Assembly (NCBI RefSeq): GCF_963422355.1
Contig: NC_085090.1
Coordinates: 1,915,411-1,979,410, forward strand
From: Corticium candelabrum
Taxonomy: Eukaryota > Porifera > Homoscleromorpha > Homosclerophorida > Plakinidae
Length of the DNA stretch: 64,000 nt
Direction: 5' to 3'
Every line of letters begins with the position of its first letter. The stretch's first letter is position 1. Of the stretch, positions 24,106 to 36,460 are shown piece by piece. Position numbers and translations under genes: made by a program. The notes under the pieces are model-generated. The model ran no database searches and was not told the origin of the DNA. It saw only the letters and a program-made list of their open reading frames with translations.

Positions 24106-27100
24106 GAAAGCAGATGGAGAGTGAACCACCTCTTGCATATGTAGCTTCCGCTTTTGAGTTCTGATCCAAGGGAGCAGTGATGATGGCTTCAGTTTATGCA
24201 AGACATCACGCTCCATCCCCATAAATGATTTATAGGAACGTCCAGGACAATACACACCCATCTTTTGGTGTAGAACCTCCTGAGCTATTCTAAAAACATC
24301 CTCCTGTTTGTCCACTCTGGCATGTTTGCTAGATTCTTTGCCAACTTCAAGTGAAACATCCAGATTATCCAGCACAGCTTCTATGCCTTGTGAGGCTTGG
24401 CTTACCAGCTGTGCAGATTCAAAGGATACGTTAGCACCCTGGTTGAAGATCAATTCTTTGATGGCGTTATTGTGTGTTCAACCATCAAGTCTAACGGAAC
24501 GTTGTTACCAGCACCACCTCGAAGGTTGAAGCCTCTGTTCCAAAGTTGGCGATGGGCCTCGTGTGGGCTAAGCAGTGAAAGCTGATTTGCTACAAAATAA
24601 AATGCTTCTAAGCCATACTTTGTTCTGCCAGCCTCCTTAAATGAAGCATTTTAAATTTCCATAAGCGATACAGTCTTTCACCATCCATTTCTCCAACAGC
24701 ATCTTGGAAATTCCTTTCCAGTAAGGCCATTTTCATAAAATTTGAGTAATAATTAAATATATGGTCCTCAGGAGTAAAGGATTGATTACTGTCTGCTGCT
24801 GCAGCTCTCTCAACTGAATCTGATGATTCAGAGATGGAGACAAAGTGTAGTTGGAGTTCATGTGCTTGTCGTGCATCGATGGAGCTAAACACTGCATTGC
24901 ATCCAGGTTCTCTACAAAACCAAGATGTTACTCTTTCTAGTTGTTGTTGTTGTTGCCGCTACTGCTGTTGTTGTTGTTGCTGCTGCTGCTGTGACTGCCA
25001 CATATCCCTGGCTGGAAGGGTTACAGCACTTGGCTGAGCATGTACCTGGTGTTCAATACCTTGCGGTTGCTGCAATGACCTCAATCTACTCAAAAGTGCC
25101 CAAAGTCCACTTCTGTAGTCATCATCCTGCACTTGTTGAAATGTTGTTGAATTTGATGACTGAACAACAGAACAGGCTACTGAAGCTGGATGATCTGAAG
25201 TGCTACACCGAACAATCACTGGGATGCTTGTGTTCTCAAAATCAACAACATGACCATCAGCAACAACAGCCACTGCACTACCTCGCTCTACTGTCTGAGT
25301 GGATTCCAGGAATCTACCTCTATCATGACTAGCTTCTGTCCACTGCAGCACATTGTGATCAACCAACCTTAGCACTTCCTCGTGGAACCAGGCAGCTTCT
25401 GAACTCTTTGGCATTCCTGGGGGAGCAGCAACGTCTTCCACATCTCGCATGTTAAAATGGACCACAGCACAAGCTACAATATAACCATCAAGCACATCCT
25501 TCAAAAATGCATTGCAAGATCTATAGCGTTTAGTGGTGTCCTTCCCGATATCCCTCCTGTCAAGTTGGTTTCGTAGTTGATACATAGTTCCCACATCCTT
25601 CATGCTACGAGAGTCATAGAACTTCGCAAAGATGAGATTCACAAAATTCATCATGCAATGGAAATCTTCTGCATGGGTAAAGACACCTTCCAGTCTCTCA
25701 AATGGGCTTGATCCATTAATGATGGCTTTTTGACAATTCCTGATTCTTTCAGCAGTCGGCTGATCACCTCCAAACTGTACTCGATGCAAAGGTGCTTCTG
25801 GAATACGTTCTTCTCGCTGATCTTTATAAAAATGAGGGACTTACATTTTGCTGATATGTGTCAAAATTTGAAGCATGTCTTTGTTTTCATCAAACTGAAG
25901 GAGACCCAGACAATGCTGTTCAGACTGTTGGCTTGCTTCCTTGGAAAACTTGTGCATGATGTGCTTACACACGTAGTTTTCAAAGAGAGCAAAAGCAGGC
26001 AAATATTTGACCAAGATCCTCTCCACCAAAATTGCGAATTCCTCACGAAGCTTCTCATTCTCTTGCACTGATGGCAGGAAAGCAGTGTCCGGGACAGACA
26101 AAATTGAACACCTACGTCTTGATGTTGCCAGGTCAGCATTGATGACACGTTCATTACTAGCAATAACATTAAACCAGTGCAATGACTTGTTTCGTCGATC
26201 AATGGACATGTACTTTGTCTTGATTGAAATGTCTAGATTGTCTCCTGTGACTTGAAAGCTTTTCTGTGACAGGTCTTGCATCTCATCATTGCCCTCCTCT
26301 GTTTCCACGCTATGTGAAGATGACGAAGAAGACAGAGAATTCTCAGAACTATTCAAGTCAGAATTCGTCTTGTCAAAAGCAGGCAAGACACAGGTAGCAA
26401 CAGGTAAAGAACATGCAACAGATCGAACCTCTGGAATGGAGGACTGTGTTGCAACATGGCTCTCTATGCTCGCCTTCCAAGACAGCATGACAGAGTTATA
26501 GTTCTTGGCCATTGCTCTAATCTTTCTTAAAGTCCTCTTGTGTGACATGGAGATTCCCAAATGATTCAGTCTGTTGTAAGCTCTTTTCTTGGCTCCTGAG
26601 TTGAACAGGACAACACTGACAACAGATTGCACAGACGACATGTATCTGTTTCGAGCTTTCAAAAGACATGATGAAGCCATCACTGCATGTGCAATATGTC
26701 TGCTACTTCTTTCCATCATGCTGGAATCATGGCTGATGGCTGCCCTTAGCAGTTACCATAGAGTAGGTGTATGTGTCTGTAGATCCCGAGCTGTTCTGCT
26801 GATAGTGAAGGACAACATCGCCTCATACGAGGAGTCTCGAAACAAGCTTCTGGAGGAAGGTCGACAGATAGCCTCACACTCCCTGTTTACGATCTTACAC
26901 ATATTTTGCAATAAACAAGAAAAAATTGCGAGTGTTTGATGGCAGCTCTTGCAATTTTATCCGGCTTCCTTAGTGCCAGAGCACGCCCTAAACCGTGAAG
27001 GTCTTCACTTAGTGTCACCTCTCTCTCCTTGGAGGGATACACCAACGTAACCCGGTGAAGAACAACACACTACACAACTACATACGCACACGCTACAACG

Positions 27101-28026
27101 ACTGCGAGATTACCTTCACAGTGGATTAAAGGCTAGATTTGGTTGACGTAAACGTTTCTACTGGAGCATGATCGTCAGTCTCTCCAAATCTTGAGCAGCC
27201 AAGAGAAGCCAGACGGTTGGATTCAGATTCAGGAACGACGAGCTCAGCTTGAGTAGGAGACACTGAAGTGGGAGGAGCATTAGGCTCTACAAAGAAGCAT
27301 TGTCTAGCTAGCGCCATTGAAGTCATTGTCCCTGAAAGAAATGAATTTAGCTTATGCCGACGAAGTAACTGGCGCTGGAATGCCAGTGATGCCCTTCGGA
27401 AGTATACACCGCCGCTGCATTTCAGAAAACAGACGTGGGACGGCATCTTGGCGCCTTTCAGCCGCACTCTGTGCAAACAAGGAGCGGATGGCAGGAGAAC
27501 GACCATTACCGGCAGCAGGTTTACCAGAAACGTTTCTGTAGTTATGAAAAAATTTCTAACTAAGTACGATTGCACGCGTACAGGACCTGTGAATGCGTGT
27601 GGTGTAAGCGTACCTTTCATGGATATTGGGATTCAGAGATGCTTCAGATGGGCTGGCTGTTAGATCTACTCTCTTGGCGGCAGAGTGACGTGAAAAGGAT
27701 TATTTTACTCCCCTCTTGAATCGCAATTGCGACAAAGTCTTCGCATACAGTTCAGCGATTTCAGTCTTCGTCGCCTCCAGTTGAATCAGCCGACTGGCGA
27801 AAGTCAAGAGCTTGCCGCGGCAAGAATGACATACGAAATGCGGAAGGCCGTCTGCTTCCGTGATAGCGTGACCGGTGGGTTTCTGAAGCTTCAAGTGCAG
27901 TTCCTGCTTGGTCCCAAACAAGTTGTGTTTATCGCGCCCTGACGAAAACTTACTGCCGCAAATTCTGCACTTGTCTGAAGATACAGACTTTCTAGGCGTA
28001 AGCAGACTGCTTGCGGTAGATGACAT
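24106..28026 (-). pseudogene. DUF6589-like protein of element A with ZAD-like zinc finger (one frameshift)
   Basis: A minus-strand, multi-exon gene. The first exon, near the right TIR (ATG at 28026), carries a ZAD-like treble-clef finger (KCRICGSKF ... FVCHSCRGK). Further segments lie at about 27637-27668, 27350-27533, 25841-26719, 24950-25790, 24610-24890 and 24106-24585. Family landmarks, from memory of invertebrate DUF6589 proteins, are NKSLHWFNVIASNERV, GDQPTAERIRNCQKA, HAEDFHCMMNF, YQLRNQLDRRDIGKD, MDGERLYRLWKFKML and GGAGNNVPLDLMVEH. Directly after the last motif the frame shifts (near 24475) and continues as AIKELIFNQGANVSFESA to a stop at 24103. A glutamine repeat (polyQ) lies at 24959-24998. 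I infer that this is the element's transposase or an essential partner; its reaction is unknown. Confidence 0.72.
24940..24998 (-). repeat. Trinucleotide (CAG/CAA) repeat coding polyQ
   Basis: Mixed TTG/CTG repeats on the plus strand give a run of about 11 glutamines on the minus strand, inside the DUF6589-like gene of element A. Confidence 0.85.
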
Positions 28027-28162
28027 GATGAATCGCGTTATTAGACAACAACTGGTTCTCAAATCATTGTAAGTAGATTGTTATAGCTAATAACTGTGAG
28101 ACTCGTTTAGCGTAATAACGAGTTAAGTCGTTACGCCTACTTCCGAACTCACTTACAATAGC

Positions 28163-28248
28163 AAGTCCCCAGACCGCTTTTTTCTCCCCGCCCTCTCACT
28201 CGCCCTTCCCGCCCCCTCACGTGCAAAAGCGGTCTGGCTCCGAGGCTA
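28163..28248 (-). repeat. Right TIR of element A
   Basis: Read inward it starts TAGCCTCGGAGCCAGACCG. The motif CCAGACCGCTTTT at the outer edge (complement of 28225-28237) is repeated inverted at 28169-28181. Confidence 0.9.
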
Positions 28249-28257
28249 AATAACCCC
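28249..28257. repeat. 9-bp target-site duplication, right of element A
   Basis: AATAACCCC, identical to 21375-21383. Confidence 0.93.
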
Positions 28258-28277
28258 AGGTTAATCATTAGACTCAC

Positions 28278-31200
28278 CTGTACACGTCAATAGAACTATC
28301 ATACTTTGTTTGGCGTCGGATGACTTCGGGAGCGCGCCATCTCGCTGTACCAATGCCATTACTGTATGCTCCACTTGTTTCGAGTAGTGGCTCCGTGAGT
28401 GACCTCTTATTAAAAATTACATTTATCCATCTCTGAACGCGACTGCGTTCCTCGAATGGTTTTCCAAGACCAAAATCGGCGACCTTCACGACCCAGGTAT
28501 CACTCACTAAAAGATTATCACTCTTCAAGTCGCGATGAATTCTCGGTGGGCACAAACTGTGAAGAAACTCCATTCCTTTTGCAGCATCTAGAGCAAACTG
28601 AGTCTTACGTTGGTCCGAGAGCTCAATGCTAGAGTCATCTAATACTTGCCGCATTGATCCACGTTTGGCGTATTCAAGAACTAAAAACGGCTGTCCATGA
28701 ACACTCGTTCTACCCGCTCCTATAAATAGTACAATATTTGGATGTCGCATTGTTTGCATAAACTTTATCTCCTTTGCAAATACTGAGAACATCCGCGGAT
28801 CATGTTCGTCTCGCAGTATCTTGACAGCAACTATGATGTCGCGGTAGCGAGCTTTACATACTCTACCCGCTACTCCTTCTCCAATCCTTTCTTGTGTTTT
28901 CAACTCTTCCCAGCCAATTTGCCACACTTCGTGTAATTGTCTTATCTCATCTTGAAGCGCATTTTCCCGTTTCTTTCTCTGTTTTCTAATGTAAGAAATG
29001 ATGGCTAACCCTGCACATATGAATAGGATAAAGAGAACGATTGCCATGGCGATGTAATAGTATGTAGCGTATTGACAGCGAGAACCAGTAAAACCGGCGG
29101 AACATTTACAAACAGGGATTTGAGTTGCGTCGCTAGTGATAACTAGACATCTCCCCTTCTGACAAAAACCTTCGACACAGACATTACAGTCTCTAATAGT
29201 CACGGACCGCAGTTTCACAGTAGTTGTACCACCTGGACACTGCACACACTGTTCTGATATAGCGTTTGGATAGTATCCTATCTCGCACAGATCGCAGGGA
29301 AATTCAGAAATATCTTTTGAGACGAGTCCTAAAGGGCAGCCTACTTTAATATAAGAGAGTCCGTATTCTGGTGTCGCAACCCTGAACAGGTAACCCTGCC
29401 AAAATGCTAGTGGCTTAAGTGTTTTATCTAATTCAGTGACTGGCTGAAAGTCATTAAGACGTTCCCAAATTCTTAGATGAATGATAAACATCCAAATTTG
29501 TATTTCAGGTTGTTTGCATGCGGCTTCTTTACCGCACCCAACAGAAATCCACAAATGACCGCTTTGAGCTGTTGCATGTGCAATGCAAAACTTAATTCCT
29601 GTGACGTTCGGACCTTGGTTCTGTGCTTCGATAATTGACCAATTCTTGCTGCTAAGATCAAACTTCCATAAGTCGTCGTAGCAGACATCATTCTTGTCGC
29701 GTCCACCGTATATAAACATTTGCGATCTAATGATTGCTGCTGCATGATTGAATCTCGGTGGAGGAACTGATCCAACTTTCCTGTCAATTTCTACCTCAGT
29801 CCAACGTTTAGTTTTAGAAGAAAAAAGCCAAAGATCATCAAATAAGCCGATATTCAATTTGCCACCAAACAGCAACGCAGAGGTTCCGTTCACTGTTACC
29901 ATGCTGAAGCTGGTTCGATTATTTATAGAATGTTTTATCCTGCCGTGGATAAACTGCGTGTCTGTGTTTAGAATTCTTGTGATGTTTTGTGAGACAATTA
30001 GCCAGTACTTATTGCCAAGAAATGTGCTAGCTGATGTTGTCGAACTACCTGGCACGATAACTCCTCTGTCAACTCTTCCCAATTGTTTCCAGACCATAAA
30101 CGGGAGATACAGATACCATAAATTGTAATAAGTTTGTGCTTGATCTTCGAGCATGTTATTGTACCTTCTGTACACAAGCAAGTAGATTCTTTGATTCCAT
30201 ACTGATTGCAAAACGTCTGTGTTACCAGACGGTGATAGCTCCGTGTCCGAGAGTTTCGTCATTACCCAAACTGGAGATGAACTGCTTTTTGTCAGTGCCC
30301 ACATACTCGACTGACAAAAGTCATGTTTAACCTGTCCGAGAAACAATACTTGATCACCATTTCGAGCGTGTATAAAGTACAATCGCCAAACGAAAAGAAT
30401 CGTGCCAACGATTGTTTCTGAAGAAGTAGAGAAATCAGACACGTTTATTCGTTTAACTATGCGATGCTTCATATCAAAAAGAAGATAAATGTTTAGATTG
30501 TCAGGAGAAACTGTTCCAAATGTGTATTTTGATATAGAAATGGTTTGCAGTAAGGTACAGTTGTCAGCGCGTTCCCAGGTAGAATATTTGACAGAGAACA
30601 ACCATAGACATTGTCCAACCATAGCAAATACCATATCTTTTGATGGCGACGACGCAAACGATTTGCACTCCGGTTTAACAGGGTAAAGTGCTTGCTGAAA
30701 ACGTATTTGCTTCCAAGTGTACGCGATTGCTTCGGAAACGCAGCTAAATTCATACAACGTTTCAAACTCTGGATTATTTCCGCATGGAAACAGCAGAACT
30801 GATTGACAGCATAAACAAGAGCAATTCGTTTTGTTTACGGCAATAGCCGTCATTTCTTCGAAAAGCACGAACTTGTGCAAGTTAGGCAATTCTGGCAGAA
30901 TTCTTGTTTGCATCCATTGCATATTGGATATCACGAAAATCCAAGTATGGTTGATCAAGTGAGGGTGTAGGAGAATCACGTAATGGTTGCAAACAGTAAC
31001 CAAGTGAGGAGATTCTAAAGCTGGAGGTTCGTCTGCGAGGTTATCAAGAACACTCCAGTAGTTCATTTCTTCGTTATATATCCAAGTCGCTTTTGAAAGT
31101 TTCGTATCAGCTACGTCTGCTGAGTTTGATATTCCCCCGAATACGAAAACTCGAAAATGTCGCCTAGTTTCGTTGACAAATGTGTGAAATGACGTTCTAC

Positions 31201-31384
31201 CATACTTTCTAACCTGCGGCGTATTGCATGTCCAAGCGCTAAAGCGACTCCATTTATTGGCATGCTTAGTTAATTGATTTTCTTCCGTTCCTGCAACTAA
31301 CCAGTTCCGTACGTTTTGTGCGTCTCTCCTTCCTCCAGGCAAAAGGAACATTAGCATAAACAGAGCACAAGAAAGAAGTTCCAT
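28278..31384 (-). CDS. Kelch-EGF receptor kinase, exon 1 (ectodomain to kinase motif VIII)
   Basis: The ATG at 31384 starts MELLSCALFMLMFLLPG, a signal peptide. An upstream in-frame TTG is not a credible start. The ectodomain has Kelch-like blades (for example FVFGGISNS, LFGGKLNIGLFDDLWLF, MFIYGGRDKNDVCYDDLW KF). Next come a cysteine-rich stretch and an EGF-like module (CKCSAGFTGSRC), then one TM helix (YYIAMAIVLFILFICAGLAI) and a basic stop-transfer. The kinase shows GEGVAGRV, VAVKIL, HRDLKSDN, VADFGLG and GTARWRAPEVI. HRDLK and WRAPE point to a TKL or Ser/Thr type rather than a classical tyrosine kinase. The exon ends TAC AG/GTGAGT (phase 2) and joins 21339 in frame. The total protein is 1114 residues. 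Confidence 0.9.
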
Positions 31385-31990
31385 GATAAGCCTCTTCAAG
31401 TAGCAATTATGAAACGTCTGAAAAATAAGACGAAATACATACTTCAGCTGGAAAAGCAGTCATTGACATACAATGCACTATATAATGTGTTGACGTCTGC
31501 TATACGTAAACATGTATATATACTCGTACAAGAGAATTAAGTGTGTCCGTGCGGGTTAGTGAATACTTCAATGTTTTGTCGAAATATGAATTGTTTCCTT
31601 CTGTGGTCACTAAGAGCTACTTATGGTACATAGGACTATTAAATCCGTCAAAAAACGTGTTTTTTATTATTGGTGATGTACAAACTGCATAGTCTTACCT
31701 TGCATGGTGCAAAGTTTCAGTGGTCTGCGTATCCGCCAAATAATGTAAAAATTATTCAATGCAACCATCTGCTATTGGAATGTAGCTTTGTATGTCACGT
31801 GACCAAGGTTTTTAAATTTCCGAGCAGATATAAGGGAAAAACAGTCCAAATCGCTTCAGTACTCTTGTATTATACAGTCCTTCGAGCACGTCACTATTAC
31901 GTCAACGACTCATCCAGATCCGTGTGTCGGCAATTCTTTATCGCTTTGCGTTGTCCTTCCGTGTTCAAATCTCGCTGGTCTAGCGGCTCA
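31385..31990. other. Upstream region of the receptor kinase
   Basis: Presumed 5' UTR and promoter of the minus-strand receptor gene. No TATA box or other site can be assigned with confidence, and no other gene is recognised. Confidence 0.4.
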
Positions 31991-32033
31991 GACGCAAGCG
32001 TAAGTTTACGGAAACCAACACACGGTAGAGAAG

Positions 32034-33124
32034 ATGGCAAAGGTAGAGCTTTCGCGTTCTGCGTCAAAGCTGAAGGACGTCGACTACAGTGTGGAGCGTG
32101 ATGGATGTGACGGTCTGGAAGACTACCGTCTCGTTGACATTTCTCTTCTCACCGCCTTCATTTCGAATCATTTGGTTTGTGAGAGGTGTCATATGCTAGC
32201 GTCGACTTTACAGAAGCAGAAGAGCAACATGGGCTTGGCCACGATGTTACAAATGAGTTGTAGGAAGTGCAATCACGCGGGGCAGACGCTCGATATCAGA
32301 AAGATTGTAAGGATAATTGGATGTGGGCACGAAGCGTTGAAGAGGTTTTGCGGGATCCTAAACATGTCATGTGCTATGTCATCTCATTCCTAACAGAGTC
32401 ACGTGACCTCTGCGTGACCTGGCTACGGCAAGAGCAGAAAAGAGCATGAAAAAGGCGGTAGATGAAATCAGGCCCTTTATAGCCGCAATCAAGACGGCAT
32501 TGTGGACATTAGAGTTTCTGGCGATGGCACGTGGAGGAAGAGAGGGCATAGGTCATTTCAAGGGGTTGGCACAGCCATATCATCTTCTCAGGTAAGTTAG
32601 TAGATGTCTCATTTAAGTCTTCCTATTGCCGAAGTTGTTCAGTATCTAAGCTAAACCAGGCACAAATGAGCACAAAGATTGGCTAGCCAAACATGCACCA
32701 GTTTGTCATAGAAATTATAAGGGATTATCTGGTGGGATGGAGGTGGCTTGTTTGGTACACATATTTAGGCGATCGATAGGTACTGGTAAGGCGATATATT
32801 GAATATCTAGGTGATGGCGATAGTAAAGCTATCAAAGGTATTAATGAAGCCAAACCTTATGGACCAGGAGTACTGACAAAACTGGAATATATCAACCATG
32901 TATCAAAACAGATGTATTCAAGCCTGGTTTCGGTCAAGAAAGCACACAAAGGAAAGAAGTTGTCAGGTGGAAGGGCAGTAACTGGGAGTGGTAGACTATC
33001 AGAAAAGGTGATGAAAGAATCGCAAGGGTACTATGGGGGAAACATCAGAAATCACCAGCACAGTTTATTAGAAATGCAAAAAGCAATTTTGGCAACGTAT
33101 TACCACAGGATATCGACGGTGTAG
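32034..33124 (+). pseudogene. MULE (Mutator-like) transposase, decayed
   Basis: Frames in order on the plus strand: YRLVDISLLTAFISNHLVCE with CERCHML and CRKCNHAG (zinc-ribbon-like N-domain), WARSVEEVLRDPKHV, VDIRVSGDGTWRKRGHRSFQ (the DDE-type core start in this group), then HKDWLAKHAPVCHRNYKGLS and GGMEV, YLGDGDSKAIKGI, and GSGRLSEKVMKESQGYYGG. Frame changes and stops separate the blocks (near 32400, 32760 and 32810), and one gap may be an intron (donor at 32590). This matches the GDGTW ... SGGMEV ... GDGDSK pattern of invertebrate MULE proteins. Left and right TIRs were not found. Confidence 0.7.
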
Positions 33125-33700
33125 CGTTCTTGCCTATGCAACTCACATGTGCATGTGCGTGTATAGTCAATTGGGTGGCTTCACCATACACGGTAGTTCT
33201 GAGTTGTGTTGCCATATATGGCCCTTAAGTTGCGTCATTTTTAACGTTAAAACCGCAACTGTCGTGTACGAACACTGAAAATGATGCTTTCTATTTGCTA
33301 ATACTGAAAGGCAGTGCAGAAGATTGCGTGTTGCAGTGTTCTGTACGCGTATACATTGCTACAAAAAAGTAATAGAACGTTATTTACTCTTACCAGCCAC
33401 CTGAATAATCACTTTCAGCTGTTGGATCGTAAAACATTCAGAAAGTGGGCAACGTAGTCCTAGAAACGGCGTGAATGCATTGTTAAGCATCGTCAAAGGA
33501 AACGTTGTACACTATATTTACATACTGACAGTCTGTGCCGCTGCGTAGGATAGCCTGAGTGCCAACAAGATAAACGAAGCCAGGAGAGTCCCGTATGCCA
33601 TTAGCATTCATTGATACAAACATTTACATCATAAGAAATGAAACTAGACGGTTTCAATTGCATGGTGACTACATCTTACTAAATCGTAGAAGTACATTGT
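33125..33700. other. No recognised features
   Basis: Between the MULE remnant and the hAT terminus. No frame, repeat or RNA gene recognised. Confidence 0.4.
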
Positions 33701-33702
33701 CC

Positions 33703-35650
33703 AGGGGCGTAGCTAGGCATGTTTCCAGGTTGCCCGGAAACCCCAAGAGGTGGGCGTAGCCTATAAAGTAACGCACGCGATCACACGTGCAGAACACGTG
33801 CTATACACGACACTTGTCAACTGCAATGAATTCGAAGCGCCAGTTGACGCTAACAAGCTTGTAACAAGGAAAACCAAGTTGTCTGCATCTACAGGTGACA
33901 TTGTAGAATCAGGTGAGCCTCCCAAGAAATCGAAGAATGCGTTGAGTCGAGGTGAAGTGGTGACTGAAAGCGAAAGGGACAGTCAAAGTTTGTCCTTTAC
34001 AGAAACGACTTGGGACGATACACTGACCAAGAAATAAGTCGTCTATCGGAGAATGAGAAGTATCAGTTGATCAAGACGGTTTTCAGGCCTATCGCTGACT
34101 ACGAGTTCCCTAGTCAAGAAGAGTACGGGAAAAATCGATCATTCCAACCGTCGTGGCTTCAAAGATTTGAATGGCTAACCTATTCCAAGTCAATGAATGG
34201 CGGGTTTTGTGTCTCCTGTGTACTTTTTGCAAAAGGAGACCGTACAGCTCTTGGACAGCTGGTGAACAGTCCAATGACGAATTTCACTCGAGCGAAGAAG
34301 ACCCTGGATGAACATCAGCTTCAGGAGACCCACGTGGTGGCTACAGAGAGTATGACAGCGTTTATGAGACAAACGGAAAAAGGTGAACTGTCAGTTGGAC
34401 AACTAATGTCGAGTGAAGCAAGATCAAATGTTCAGAAAAATCGCAACATTCTGAAGTCAATCGTGAACACCCTTATCCTGTGTGGCAAGCAAAACATTGC
34501 ACTGAGAGGACACGGGGATGCTGGCAGGGGCAGTAATCAGGGAAACTTCCATGCTCTACTGAAATTCCGTCTTGACGCAGGTGACACCACTTTAGAATCC
34601 CATTCTACGACTGCAGGAAGAAATGCCCAGTACACTTCACCAACTATCCAGAAGGACCTACTTGTATGCATTGGGAGTGGATTAGTAATCGAATTGTAGA
34701 GGAAGTTTTGGAGTCAAAGTTTTCACTGTTTGTGCTGATGAAGCTGCAGATACTGCCAACAGAGAGCAAATGGCCTTTATTGTGAGATTTGTTGACAATC
34801 AAGGACACATTCGAGAGGAATTCTTAGATTTTATACATTGCGATGAAGGTACTACAGGCAGGGCTCTTTCTGGTAAAATCATATCAAGCTTGCAGGACAA
34901 TGGATTAGACATGAATTACCTCCGTGGTCAGAGCTATGACGGAGCGGGAAATATGGCAGGCGTCCGTGAAGGGGCTGCAGCTCATACTACTGCAATATAT
35001 CCAAAGGCTTTATACTGCCACTGCGCAGCTCATGTTCTCAATCTATGTGTTATTGCAGCTTGCAAAATCTAAGCTGTAAACAAGATGATGACCACAATGA
35101 AGATATTCTCTCACTCACCTAAGAGGCAGCAAGAATTAGAACGCCACATTGCCAAAATGGAAGATACTGGATCAAACAGGAGAAAGCTGGTGGATTTGTG
35201 CCGAACACGGTGGGTTGCGCAAATTAAAGCATTTGAAACCTTTGACTGGCTGTTTCCAGCAGTTGTGAACACGTTGGAAGAAGTCAGTCAGGGTATTAGA
35301 AATGGCTGGAATAAGGATTCAGCTGTGCAAGCAGAGGGACTGCTGGATAACATTACAAAATTAGAATTCATAATAGCATTTGCGGTAGTGAAGAAGACGC
35401 TTGGCTATGTGAAAGGCCTCACTCTGTCACTGCAGCAGCGAGCATCTGATATTTGCAAAGCTTACAGTGAGAGTAATAATGGAAGGACTTCCCTTTCGCA
35501 GGCTCGAGAAAGTATTGATCCTGTCCATTTAGGATGGTACAAAACAGCTGTCAGTATTGGAAAGGCAGTAGGTGCATCTGACTCTGCTATCCCTCGACGT
35601 TGCCAGAAACAGAAGAACAGAGACAACGTACCTGGTGAGTCTCCCGAGGT
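33703..35650 (+). mobile_element. hAT element, 3'-truncated
   Basis: A CAGGGGCGTAGC terminus at 33703 matches hAT TIRs. The plus-strand transposase follows (33750-35640) and ends without its dimerisation domain. No partner terminus was found, so the right end is lost. Confidence 0.65.
33750..35640 (+). pseudogene. hAT transposase, 3'-truncated, with stop and frameshifts
   Basis: Parts in order: acidic N-terminus (frame to 34037), a shifted frame from 34010 with SFQPSWLQRFEWLTYSKSMN and FCVSCVLF (TTF-type zinc finger), NRNILKSIVNTLILCGKQNI, then after a frameshift near 34690 VCADEAADTANREQMAFIV, RGQSYDGAGNMAGVREGAAA and [12 protein letters not shown] stop at about 35070 follows, and then FSHSPKRQQELE and CRTRWVAQIKAFE. 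It ends near RCQKQKNRDNVPGESPE. The C-terminal hAT dimerisation segment is absent. Related to, but clearly diverged from, the transposase at 3475-5912. Confidence 0.85.
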
Positions 35651-35726
35651 TTATTTGCAATGTTGCATCCACTGCATACATCAAATTATGTACTATGTAT
35701 TGCAAATTTATTTCCTGTGTGCGATT

Positions 35727-35847
35727 GAATAATATGAAATTAATAATAGGGTGTACATGCATACAATTAGAAAAGTGCAAAGTACTCGAATAATATGAAA
35801 TTAATAATAGGGTACATGCATACAATTAGAAAAGTGCAAAGTACTCA
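35727..35847 (+). repeat. 61-bp tandem duplication
   Basis: The block GAATAATATGAAATTAATAA... is repeated head-to-tail at 35727-35787 and 35788-35847, with a 2-base deletion in the second copy. Confidence 0.9.
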
Positions 35848-36151
35848 GGCAATTTAATTCTATTTCAAAACTACTACAACATATTTATTAACAGATAAAC
35901 ACTATACAATTTAAATGAGCATAGGATATGTGTGTATACACAATATTTATTAAATTAAGTTACGTTAAGTTAACTATTCTTCTTTAAGATGATGCTATCT
36001 CTTATTGATGGTATCACTCATGTTGTTGTTGACGCTTGTAGGTATACCTGAGATATGCCTTTAGCCAATTGGCATTTTATTTCAAACAGCGTACATACCA
36101 TGGCATTGGTCGTTATATGGTTGGTGACATGAATGATAGTACATATACTGG

Positions 36152-36321
<170 letters not shown>

Positions 36322-36359
36322 ACGTATGTGTTCGGACCAGGAAGTAGGCTAGTTCAGTG

Positions 36360-36460
36360 ATAAGCTAGACGGTAGGCTGTATGGCAACGTACTTGTGCTC
36401 TGCATGTTTCACCACAAGTACGTCGCCATACAGCCTAGCGTCTAGCTTCTTACTGGACTA
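36360..36460. repeat. Inverted repeat (hairpin), arms about 40 bp
   Basis: AAGCTAGACGGTAGGCTGTATGGCAACGTACTTGTG pairs with CACAAGTACGTCGCCATACAGCCTAGCGTCTAGCTT (a few mismatches) across a loop of about 20 bases. It is followed by scrambled copies of GTACAAGTAC and of the loop sequence up to 36535. Confidence 0.85.

Larger units (their letters stand above)
21384..28248. mobile_element. Element A: RecQ-helicase + DUF6589-like TIR transposon (6,865 bp)
   Basis: The ends read TAGCCTCGGAGCCAGACCG inward from both sides (TIRs 21384-21467 and 28163-28248). The 9-mer AATAACCCC lies outside each end (21375-21383 and 28249-28257), a perfect target-site duplication. Two convergent genes fill it: a RecQ-type helicase from the left and a DUF6589-like protein from the right. 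Both carry one inactivating lesion, so the copy is probably dead but recent. It sits in the receptor-kinase intron, 44 bp from the acceptor. Confidence 0.93.

Noticed and set aside
26589..26939. Plus-strand frame in element A
   Set aside because: Antisense shadow of the DUF6589-like gene.
21384..28248. Element A as a Helitron
   Set aside because: It has TIRs and a 9-bp target duplication, no Rep domain, no CTRR 3' hairpin, and a RecQ rather than a PIF1-type helicase.
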